Origin: Sphingobacterium sp. BN32
GTDB taxonomy: Bacteria; Bacteroidota; Bacteroidia; Sphingobacteriales; Sphingobacteriaceae
DNA: 64,000 nt
Reading direction: 5' to 3'
Assembly (NCBI RefSeq): GCF_030503615.1
Contig: NZ_CP129963.1
Location: 1,674,001-1,738,000 of the forward strand
Shown here: positions 45,888 through 54,005 of the stretch, one piece after another
Position numbering within the stretch: the stretch's first letter is position 1
Layout of the letters: each line of letters starts with the position of its first letter
The notes under the pieces: model-generated
What the model saw: the letters and a program-made list of their open reading frames with translations, nothing else
The model's database searches: none
Told to the model about the DNA's origin: nothing
Position numbers and translations under genes: made by a program

Positions 45888-46085
45888 ATTAAATCAAGAC
45901 ATTAAGGTTGGGCCGATAAATCGCATTAAAATGAGCAGTTTAACGGCCTAACTTCATTCTGGACCGCATATTTACGACAGGTTTGTTACCCGATTCCTGT
46001 CGGTTTTTACCCAGCAATCACTTTCTTTTTCATATATTTACCCCTTTATTTTTCACATTCCATACGAACTATTATTCAAAAAATA

Positions 46086-47258
46086 ATGGCAAATCTGATT
46101 AATCTAACCGTTTTCAAAAGGTTCCTTTCGTCGAACTATGCAGGAGGAATTCTCCTATTTTCATGTGTTATCATTTCCTTAATTATTGCGAATTCCCCTT
46201 TTGCCGAAGGATTTAATCAGTTTTTTCAACAGGTCATTGGTTACGAAAGCGAAAGCATTCAGTTAAAATACTCGGTTAAACTATGGATTGACGACGGTTT
46301 AATGGCTATCTTCTTTCTTTTGGTGGGTCTTGAAATTAAACGTGAACTTGTCGAAGGCGAACTTTCATCGCCTAAGAAAGCCGCCCTTCCTATTGTGGCT
46401 GCAATCGGCGGTGCCCTGGTACCTGCTGGAATCTACATCGCGCTGAATTTTAGCGAACCTACACATCATGGTTGGGGTATCCCAATGGCGACTGATATTG
46501 CCTTCGCATTGGCTATCATTACGCTGCTCGGCAAGAAGGTACCTGCAAGCTTAAAAATATTCTTAGCGGCATTAGCCATCGTAGATGATTTATTGGCAAT
46601 CTTAGTAATCGCCATCTTTTACTCTTCCGACATGCACCTCACCTATCTGATGTATGCCGGCGGAATCATGTTGCTTCTTATTGCTTTTAACCGCTTCGGC
46701 GTTAAAAATATCTGGGCTTACCTAATCCCGGGTGTTTTCATTTGGTATTTTGTTCACCATTCCGGGATTCACGCGACCATCGCAGGTGTACTGGTGGCCA
46801 TGACTCTTCCCACAACACCGGACGCAACAGAATCGCCGCTAGAGAAACTGGAGCATGCCCTAGTAAATCCGGTAAACTTTTTTATTATCCCTTTATTCGC
46901 CTTAGCAAACACCAATATCACGCTTCACGAAGAAATGATCAGCGGACTGACCTCTCCACTCGGATTAGGTATTATCTTAGGTCTATTCCTCGGAAAAACC
47001 ATCGGAATTTTCCTAACCTCCTATATCTGCGTTAAGACAAAGCTTGCTAACCTCCCTGAAGAAGCCGGCTGGAAACATATGATTGGTGTCGGTATGCTCG
47101 GTGGTATCGGATTTACCATGTCAATTTTCATTTCTATGCTCTCCTTCAAGGATCCCTTATTTATCGAAGAAGCTAAATTTGCTGTCCTGATCGGGTCATT
47201 GATTTCCGGCTTATGCGGATATTTCTTCCTGAGTTCCTTGGCGAAGAAGGCTGTTTAG
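46086..47258 (+). CDS. nhaA: Na+/H+ antiporter NhaA
   Basis: Inner membrane antiporter exchanging Na+ for 2 H+. 390 residues and about 12 segments. The ion-site aspartates are in ALAIVDDLLAILVIAIFY near 162, with MATDIAFALAI near 133. Second sodium/proton antiporter in the window after the CPA1 type at the left. Followed by a terminator. Confidence 0.96.
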   Translation: MANLINLTVFKRFLSSNYAGGILLFSCVIISLIIANSPFAEGFNQFFQQVIGYESESIQLKYSVKLWIDDGLMAIFFLLVGLEIKRELVEGELSSPKKAALPIVAAIGGALVPAGIYIALNFSEPTHHGWGIPMATDIAFALAIITLLGKKVPASLKIFLAALAIVDDLLAILVIAIFYSSDMHLTYLMYAGGIMLLLIAFNRFGVKNIWAYLIPGVFIWYFVHHSGIHATIAGVLVAMTLPTTPDATESPLEKLEHALVNPVNFFIIPLFALANTNITLHEEMISGLTSPLGLGIILGLFLGKTIGIFLTSYICVKTKLANLPEEAGWKHMIGVGMLGGIGFTMSIFISMLSFKDPLFIEEAKFAVLIGSLISGLCGYFFLSSLAKKAV

Positions 47259-47313
47259 ATTTTAGATTTTAGACATAAGAATTAGATATAAGATTTTAGA
47301 CATAAGATATTAG

Positions 47314-47349
47314 AATATGGCGGCTAGAGATGGTCGCCATATTTTTTGA
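47314..47349 (+). terminator. Terminator after nhaA
   Basis: Stem AATATGGCG / CGCCATATT with a 12-base loop, then a T-run. It is preceded by four TTTTAGACATAAGA-like units (47259-47312). Confidence 0.8.
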
Positions 47350-47384
47350 TAGTGAAGCTTGTTTTTTTTGATGGAGCTTGTTTT

Positions 47385-47453
47385 GAACCAGGAAAAAAAG
47401 GGTTTAAGGATTGGCAGGATCCTGTTTATCCTTGCATCCTTCCTTTCCTGGTT
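47385..47453. repeat. Family B repeat, full palindromic copy
   Basis: GAACCAGG arm, A-rich run, TTTAAGGATTGGCAGGATCC centre, closing arm TCCTTCCTTTCCTGGTT. The closing arm is the first unit of the tandem array that follows. Confidence 0.8.
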
Positions 47454-47725
47454 AAGAAATAGTAGTTAGTATTTAGTACTTAGTATAAAGACCTATAGCG
47501 TAATACCCCGTCAATCCTTGAATACTTCCTTTCCTGGTTCAGAAATAGTAGTTAGTATTTAGTACTTAGTATAAAGACCTATAGCGTAATACCCTGTCAA
47601 TCCTTGCATCCTTCCTTTCCTGGTTCAGAAATAGTAGTTAGTATTTAGTACTTAGTACTTAGTATAAAGACCTATAGCGTAATATCCTGTCAATCCTTGA
47701 ATCCTTCCTTCCATTGTTCGCGCCA
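47440..47725. repeat. 86-bp tandem array of fused family B and family C sequence
   Basis: Units begin TTCCTTTCCTGGTT at 47440, 47526 and 47612, exactly 86 bp apart. Each continues AGAAATAGTAGTTAGTATTT, then AGTACTTAGTATAAAGACC, TATAGCGTAAT and CCTGTCAATCCTTG. The third unit has a 7-bp internal duplication (ACTTAGT). A degenerate fourth start (TTCCTTCC) follows. The array sits between convergent genes. Confidence 0.85.
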
Positions 47726-47757
47726 TACTCTAATGTCTCATATCTCATATCTCAAAT

Positions 47758-48105
47758 CTAATACATAAAATTCCCTGTACAGCTATTGTATACTCCTTTA
47801 ATCGCTGTCACTTCCGTATTGAAGTTTTTGATTGCGATTTTTTCTCCTTCACAGGTGTAACCTTCGGCTGGTGCTAAAGTACTGCAGTTTGGACACATGG
47901 TCATTGGAAAAAAGATTTCCTTACCCTGATATAGTCCTCGATAAAGATTAACCTCCATTTGCCCCTTCTTTGAGCAGCCTAACTGCTTGTCGTATCGCTG
48001 CTTCATTTGGATATAGCACTCTGGTGCATTGGGATCGTCTTGCTGTTTGTCGCACGCACTTAAGAAAATAAGGCTGCTGAATAGGATTGTGATCAATCTT
48101 TTCAT
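47758..48105 (-). CDS. Small secreted lipoprotein of unknown function
   Basis: 115 residues with signal peptide and lipobox (LIFLSAC, Cys18). The mature part has seven or so further cysteines, including a CPNC pair near 84-87 and C-terminal CTG, so disulfides or metal binding are possible. It is not a family I recognise. No neighbour on the same strand. It is bounded on both sides by repeat mosaics. Confidence 0.75.
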   Translation of the reverse strand: MKRLITILFSSLIFLSACDKQQDDPNAPECYIQMKQRYDKQLGCSKKGQMEVNLYRGLYQGKEIFFPMTMCPNCSTLAPAEGYTCEGEKIAIKNFNTEVTAIKGVYNSCTGNFMY

Positions 48106-48160
48106 ATGGAATATTATTGGTTATTCATAGTACGTAAAGTATTCCGTAAATGCTACATAG

Positions 48161-48307
48161 AATAGTAGTTAGTATTTAGTACTTAGTATAAAGACCTATG
48201 GCCGCCAACATGGTCATACTAATACGGCACAGCAAATATCTTATCTCTATTATCTAAAACTTTACCCACCCTAGGTCTGAACACTAACTATTAAATACCA
48301 AATACTA
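48161..48307. repeat. Family C inverted repeat between divergent genes
   Basis: Left arm AATAGTAGTTAGTATTTAGT... ending AAGACCTATGGCCGCC (48161-48206). Right arm AGGTCTGAACACTAACTATT... (48272-48307) is its approximate reverse complement. It stands upstream of both the lipoprotein and the AraC-type gene. Confidence 0.75.
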
Positions 48308-48393
48308 CCCCAATCAAACCCGCTTTGGAGCGGGTTTGATTGGGGTTATCAATGGGTTTACAAGGGTTCTATAAGGGTTGTAACTTGAAGCAG
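48308..48393. repeat. Interspersed repeat family A, copy 3, with perfect hairpin
   Basis: A perfect 16-bp stem (48308-48323 with 48330-48345) encloses TTTGGA. The tail (AATGGGTTTACAAGGGTT) matches the other two copies. The arms differ from those copies in paired fashion, so structure looks conserved more than sequence. No T-run follows, so it is not an ordinary terminator. Bases 48394-48523 hold nothing else recognised. Confidence 0.8.
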
Positions 48394-48523
48394 TCTCCTA
48401 CTTGGTTGGTTTTGCACTTTATTTAATTGAAATCTTCGCTTTTTTAAGACTGAAGCTTGTTTCATGATATTAGATAACAATTTATTGCAAATAAGTTAAT
48501 AATCAAAAGTTATTATTGCTGAT

Positions 48524-49636
48524 ATGGGGCCATATCTATTACTTGTAACAGGACAGATTGTGGTTTTTAGCTTTTTCTTTTCGAAGACTTTGAAACGAAA
48601 GGAGAATAAAGACCAGATTCTCTTTATTATTTTATTTTGCTGCAGCTTAGGCTTGATTTCCAAACTGATTATTCAGTTTTCAAATTCGGCAGTCAATTTC
48701 GAATACGGCATTTCGTCGACCATTGGTTTTTCAACTTTTGCCTTTCTCTATAGCAAACATATTTTCTCCCAGAAGCCTATTCGAAGGGTTGAACTCATCT
48801 GCTTCTCTCTACCGTTCTTTAGCACCGCAATTATTTTTATGATCGAACTGCTCTTTAATAAAGGAATTGCTCATTATCAAGGACTGGCGAAGGCGATTGA
48901 TTTTTATGTATTTAATTTTCGGCGATTTATCCTTGCCATTTGTTTCCTTGGCAACATCTATTTGCTAGTTAAATATTGGGATAGCGTTAAAAAACGTGCT
49001 CGGACGAACGAAATAGGATTAGCATTAAGTTTCATTTGCTACAATTTTTTCCTCTGTTTCCTTATCTCGAGCTCTTTGTTGTTCAAGCCCTTTGATTATC
49101 AATTCATTCTTTATTTGGGACTGGCGAGTTCATCGATTATCGTCCTATTGATCGTGTATTTCAGATTTGTTAATCCGTATAGGGACAGTTTGGGTCTATC
49201 TGTACAAACGGCGAGTAGATTAAGTGGGGATATGAGGAAGACGAATGAGGAAAAGTATCAGAAGAACAGTGCGAAGATTGAGGGATTAAGACCACTCGTT
49301 GCTCAGATCGATGAACTGATGATTAAAGAACAGCCTTTTCTCAATCCTGAGTTTGCGCATTCTGACCTTGCCAAGAGTTTATCGATCAGCAATCATGATC
49401 TTTCCATTATCCTCAATAATTTAATGGACTCCAATTTTTATCAATACATCAACTCAAAACGAGTATCCTATTTCATTGCTCATGCGCATCGAATTGTTCA
49501 GGAAGATCAGAATATTTTAAATCTGGCATACGAATCGGGCTTTCAGTCCAAGAGTACATTCAATAAGTATTTCAAGATGGAGACCGGACAATCGCCTACG
49601 GAGTTTCTTAAAGAAAAGGTATCGAAGATTTCCTAA
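48524..49636 (+). CDS. Membrane-anchored AraC-family transcriptional regulator
   Basis: 370 residues. About seven hydrophobic segments (about 5-230), then a cytoplasmic AraC/XylS DNA-binding domain (about 265-365) with ILNLAYESGFQSKSTFNKYF and GQSPTEFLK at the end. This 7TM-HTH design is common in Bacteroidota and is thought to sense an envelope or small-molecule signal directly. It lies 148 bp before the TonB receptor gene on the same strand and is the obvious candidate regulator. Confidence 0.88.
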   Translation: MGPYLLLVTGQIVVFSFFFSKTLKRKENKDQILFIILFCCSLGLISKLIIQFSNSAVNFEYGISSTIGFSTFAFLYSKHIFSQKPIRRVELICFSLPFFSTAIIFMIELLFNKGIAHYQGLAKAIDFYVFNFRRFILAICFLGNIYLLVKYWDSVKKRARTNEIGLALSFICYNFFLCFLISSSLLFKPFDYQFILYLGLASSSIIVLLIVYFRFVNPYRDSLGLSVQTASRLSGDMRKTNEEKYQKNSAKIEGLRPLVAQIDELMIKEQPFLNPEFAHSDLAKSLSISNHDLSIILNNLMDSNFYQYINSKRVSYFIAHAHRIVQEDQNILNLAYESGFQSKSTFNKYFKMETGQSPTEFLKEKVSKIS

Positions 49637-49784
49637 TAATTTGTTAAACGAAACTTAACAACACATAAAACGCTTATCATCAATCACTTATACAGTAAAA
49701 AAACACAGCTAAAGTTCCTCCCAATTGGCGCGGTCGATATCGTTTGAGATTTCCTCTCTCTTTGTGGCAACAAATCAACATAAG

Positions 49785-52649
49785 ATGAAAAGAATTTTTT
49801 ACTTCGTATTTTTTCTGCTATTCCTAAGCTGGCAGGCTGCATTTTCGCAGCAGCAATACAGCATTACGGGAAGGATTATTGATGGGAAAACAGCACTTCC
49901 CGGCGTTACTATTAAAACAAAAGACAATAGCATCGCTACACAAACCAATCTGGACGGAACTTTCCGAATTACGGGAATCAAACAAGGTAGCTATGAGCTG
50001 GTCTTCAGCTATCTGGGTTATGAGTCGATTGAGAAGACAGTTAATGTTTTGGAGAAACCTTTTAATGTTTATCTAGGCGATTTATCCTTCACGGGAAATG
50101 ATGCTCAGGATATCGATGAAGTTGTTGTGCAGGGCATTATGGCTAACACGCAGGCCAAAGCCTTGAGCATACAGAAAAGTAGTCCAGCGATTATGAATGT
50201 TATCGCGTCGGATTTAATTGGTAAGTTGCCCGATCGAAATGCTGCAGAGGCGGTTCAGCGTATTCAGGGTATTGCTATTGAACGCGATCATGGCGAGGGG
50301 CGCTATGCGAGTGTACGCGGAACGCCCATGCAATGGAATTCTACCTTGGTAAACGGCAATCGGATGCCGACTTCTGAAGGTACGTCCAACAATACGACGG
50401 GGAGTAGAACTTCTCCCTTAGATATCTTCCCTTCCGAAATGATCGAATTTGTTCAAGTGTCAAAAGCGATTACGCCGGATATGGAAGGCGACGCGATCGG
50501 AGGTTCCATTAACTTCGTCACCCGTACGGCGCCGGTGAGCAAAACATTAAAAGCATCCCTAGGGACTGGCTATAACGGACAAGCGCAAAAGGGTATTTAC
50601 AGCGGTAGTTTTATGTATGGGGATCATTTTTATAAGAAGAAGCTCAACTTGATTATCGGCGGCTCCTATTGGAAGCGAAATTGGGCTACCGATAATACCG
50701 AAGCGATGTACAATCCAGATGACTTTGCGATGGAGAGTTTTGAACTCCGCGATTATAAAGGAGTACGTACGACCATGGGATTAAACGCTGGGTTATCCTA
50801 CAATTTCAGTCCAAGCCATACCCTATTCTTTCGGGGCATCTTAACAGACTTCCAGGATCAGGAGACAGCTTTAGAGCATACTTTTTCCTACACCGACAAG
50901 ACTTTGACCCAGCGTCGTCGAGAAGGCGTCATGGGAATTGGACTGTTAGGTGCTGAAGTCGGCGGTATTCATAATACTTTGGGTGAAAAGTTGAATATAC
51001 AATGGAAGTTGAGCAACTACGAAACCAACATGGAGACCAGAAAACCGTCGCATGCCGATAATCCGAAGAAAACCTACCGCATGAGCATGTTTGCCAGCAA
51101 GGTGGATTACGCGAACCTTGCTTCTGACGGCAAAATGTATCTGGATCTGGATGCGCCTGCTGGATTTCAAAGTTCAAATTATCAGTCGTTCGTACCGATG
51201 TTAAAGTCGGCAGTAAAGTCTTCCGATTTGATGCTAAACATATTATTGGACCTTCAGTTACAGAGTTTTGAGCGCGATAGAATCGCAGAGTTAGATTTTA
51301 AATATCAACTGAACAATAATATTTATTTTAAAGCTGGCGGTAAATTCAAGGGTAAATACCTTCGTCGTGGTAGCCCGGTGGATATCTATGCCAATACCGG
51401 AGCTAAAATTACTGTTGCAAGTTTAGCGACGGAGGGTTATGATTTCAATGGTGGTTTTTTGAAAGAGACCGGTGCTGATTACCATTCAATTTTGTTGGAT
51501 GGAATTACCTTGACGCAGTTAGACCAGCTCTTGATGGATAGCTATATCACGGAGAACAAACTGATGCATATCTCTAGAGGTGAATCCAGTCCAGATGCCG
51601 CTTCTGCGTTTTACAGGGGCAATGAGGATGTCTATGCGGGCTATGGTATGTTCGATATAAAGCTTTCGGATAAACTACAACTGATTGCAGGGGCGCGTTA
51701 CGAACACACTGCTTTAACTTACTACGGCAATGAAGTAATCCGCAAAAACGTCGATGGGAAGCCGACCGCAGAAATCAATAAGGTCGAGAACAGCAATAAA
51801 TTTGGTTCGCTATTGCCGATGGCACATTTAAAGTACCAACCGATCGAAGCGATGAATATCCGTTTAGCCTATACGAGAACATTCGCCAGAGCTAATTTTT
51901 CAGATCTTAACCCAACGGAGAATATTAACATGATTTATATCCCTCCGGTTATCTCTCGTGGTAATATTGCTTTAAAGCCTACTTTCGCGCACAATTTTGA
52001 TTTCATGTCTTCTTATTATTTTGACGATATCGGTGTTGCGAGTTTTGGGGTTTTCTACAAGCAATTGAGCAATGTAATTTACTCGTCTCAATCATTTCAA
52101 CAGATTGATGGCACGATTTATCGTGTTACCCAACCTGAGAATTCCGAGAGTGGTTGGCTAGCCGGATTTGAGGCAGGGATATCGAAACGTTTGTCATTCC
52201 TACCTGGCTTTTGGAATGGATTTGGAGTTGAAGCGAACTACACAATGACGACTTCTGAGATGGAGGTTCCACGCTTTAGCTTGGACGATCAGGGGCAGGT
52301 TACAAAGACTATTGCCAAGGAAGTACTACCAAATCAATCAAAACATCTTTTTAATGCGGCAATTTTCTACGAAAAAGGTAAGTTTATGGCACGCATTGCC
52401 GGCAACTACAAAGGATCGGCATTATCCATTGTACAAGGCAACCCGGAGAATTATCGTTGGTATGGTGAAAACTTCACTATGGATTTTTCAGCGAACTATA
52501 GAGTTAACAGGAAAGTTTCTGTCTTTGCTGAGCTAAATAATCTAACGAATGCAGCCTTGCGCTATTACCATGGCGATTCTCGTCGCGTAGAACAGTTAGA
52601 GTATTACTCCTTAAGAGGATTAGTGGGAATCAATTATCAGATATTTTAA
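49785..52649 (+). CDS. TonB-dependent outer membrane receptor
   Basis: 954-residue outer membrane transporter. Signal peptide 1-22 (ending AAFSQ), a CarboxypepD_reg-like domain (about 25-100), a plug with GKLPDRNAAEAVQRIQGIAI and GEGRYASVRG (about 145-180), and a long beta-barrel ending in the aromatic GLVGINYQIF. The plug motif places it in the receptor type often used for carbohydrates or phosphate-containing compounds rather than SusC, and no SusD follows. ATG at 49785 starts a proper signal peptide; the frame is open 20 codons further up. The phosphatase gene starts 10 bp after its stop. Confidence 0.92.
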   Translation: MKRIFYFVFFLLFLSWQAAFSQQQYSITGRIIDGKTALPGVTIKTKDNSIATQTNLDGTFRITGIKQGSYELVFSYLGYESIEKTVNVLEKPFNVYLGDLSFTGNDAQDIDEVVVQGIMANTQAKALSIQKSSPAIMNVIASDLIGKLPDRNAAEAVQRIQGIAIERDHGEGRYASVRGTPMQWNSTLVNGNRMPTSEGTSNNTTGSRTSPLDIFPSEMIEFVQVSKAITPDMEGDAIGGSINFVTRTAPVSKTLKASLGTGYNGQAQKGIYSGSFMYGDHFYKKKLNLIIGGSYWKRNWATDNTEAMYNPDDFAMESFELRDYKGVRTTMGLNAGLSYNFSPSHTLFFRGILTDFQDQETALEHTFSYTDKTLTQRRREGVMGIGLLGAEVGGIHNTLGEKLNIQWKLSNYETNMETRKPSHADNPKKTYRMSMFASKVDYANLASDGKMYLDLDAPAGFQSSNYQSFVPMLKSAVKSSDLMLNILLDLQLQSFERDRIAELDFKYQLNNNIYFKAGGKFKGKYLRRGSPVDIYANTGAKITVASLATEGYDFNGGFLKETGADYHSILLDGITLTQLDQLLMDSYITENKLMHISRGESSPDAASAFYRGNEDVYAGYGMFDIKLSDKLQLIAGARYEHTALTYYGNEVIRKNVDGKPTAEINKVENSNKFGSLLPMAHLKYQPIEAMNIRLAYTRTFARANFSDLNPTENINMIYIPPVISRGNIALKPTFAHNFDFMSSYYFDDIGVASFGVFYKQLSNVIYSSQSFQQIDGTIYRVTQPENSESGWLAGFEAGISKRLSFLPGFWNGFGVEANYTMTTSEMEVPRFSLDDQGQVTKTIAKEVLPNQSKHLFNAAIFYEKGKFMARIAGNYKGSALSIVQGNPENYRWYGENFTMDFSANYRVNRKVSVFAELNNLTNAALRYYHGDSRRVEQLEYYSLRGLVGINYQIF

Positions 52650-52659
52650 TCAGAGGGTT

Positions 52660-53733
52660 ATGAATTTCAAAAAATATATCGCATTTACATACATTCTTAT
52701 GCTTGTATCATTAAATATCATCGCGCAGACTCCGAAGGTCACTAGAACATTGGAGGAAGGTTTTCGAACAGATCGCATAAATAGTACATCTTATCGCATT
52801 TATGCGGAACACAATTTCCAAGGTAATTATTTTATCGGCAAGTCGGTAGAAACAATCGACTATAGCAAACCTTTCAGCTTGACGAAGGATAGCATTGTCG
52901 CTGTGGAGGAGAACGATCGCCTATACTTTGCATCTATTCTGGCTGGAGATACGATTGTTATCACTGAACGTTTAATTCCTTTAGTGGGGCCTAGTAACTT
53001 CCGCGATATTGGCGGTATTAAAACAAAGGACGGGAAACAAGTGAAATGGGGTCAGTTTTATCGCGCTGATGCATTAGGGAGTATTCAGGAAGCTGAGTTT
53101 CCATATATTGAGAGCCTAAAGATCAGTAAGGTGTATGACCTGAGAAGTGATGAGGAAATTGCCACATCGAAAGACAACTTGCCTTCTAGCATCCGCTGGA
53201 TTCATCACCCGATCTTTAGTGGCGATAATACCGCAGAAATGAATGCGGTTATGCAGAAGCTTAAAACCGGTGATATGACTGCTCAAGACTCTAAAAACTT
53301 GTTGATTACAGCAAACAAGGCGTTTATCAATTCGAATTTAAGAGAATTCAAAGTTTTGGTTCGTGAGCTCCTGGACAATCAAGCACCCTCATTGTTCCAC
53401 TGTACAGCCGGTAAAGATCGTACCGGGTTAACCTCTGCCCTATTGTTATCAGTTTTGGGAGTCGACAAGGAAACAGTTATTAACGAGTATTTAATGACAA
53501 ACTATTACACACTGCCAAAAATGGCACAAAAGAAAGACGCGAAAACAGCAGCTGCATTTGCGAAGGTCGATCCACAAGTGATGTTGCCATTGTTGACGGT
53601 AGATCGCAGCTATCTAGAAGCAGCATTTACAGAGATTGAAAAGAGTTATGGCGATATGGATAGGTTTATCAGAGAAGGATTGGAAATATCAGATGTCGAG
53701 CGAAAAGGATATCAAATGAAGTACACGTATTAA
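52660..53733 (+). CDS. Secreted tyrosine-phosphatase-like phosphatase (Y_phosphatase3 type)
   Basis: Exported phosphatase, 357 residues. Signal peptide 1-23 (ending IIAQ), a short beta domain (about 35-105), then the phosphatase domain with NFRDIGG at 113-119, the FYRADALG motif, and the P-loop HCTAGKDRTG with nucleophile Cys248 and Arg254. The lysine in the loop is as in the MptpB/LipA subgroup, which acts on phosphoinositides as well as phosphotyrosine. Being cotranscribed with a TonB receptor suggests it strips phosphate from an imported or surface substrate; this is inference. Confidence 0.88.
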   Translation: MNFKKYIAFTYILMLVSLNIIAQTPKVTRTLEEGFRTDRINSTSYRIYAEHNFQGNYFIGKSVETIDYSKPFSLTKDSIVAVEENDRLYFASILAGDTIVITERLIPLVGPSNFRDIGGIKTKDGKQVKWGQFYRADALGSIQEAEFPYIESLKISKVYDLRSDEEIATSKDNLPSSIRWIHHPIFSGDNTAEMNAVMQKLKTGDMTAQDSKNLLITANKAFINSNLREFKVLVRELLDNQAPSLFHCTAGKDRTGLTSALLLSVLGVDKETVINEYLMTNYYTLPKMAQKKDAKTAAAFAKVDPQVMLPLLTVDRSYLEAAFTEIEKSYGDMDRFIREGLEISDVERKGYQMKYTY

Positions 53734-53795
53734 ATGTTGGACTAAATTTCGGAATTTGCATTGCTGGAATCTATATAGTTTTAGCCTGTATGTCG

Positions 53796-53817
53796 GAGCC
53801 CTTTAGTGAAAGGGCTC
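53796..53817 (+). terminator. Hairpin after the phosphatase gene
   Basis: Perfect 9-bp stem GAGCCCTTT / AAAGGGCTC around AGTG. No T-run follows, so it may be an RNA stabiliser or weak terminator. The rest of the gap to 54005 shows nothing I recognise. Confidence 0.5.
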
Positions 53818-54005
53818 TACGCATTGGCGTCAAATAAAGCGACTATACATTTCAATCAAACAGTATAGGTATTAGCGGATTGTCTCTTTGCTAAATCTTT
53901 ATAGCAACTATTATAATGAAAGTTTAATTTGCCAAAAACGAAGATAATTTCTATTTTGTTTTCAATTCAATCTAACACATAAACCTTTCATTAACCTGTC
54001 TCTTT

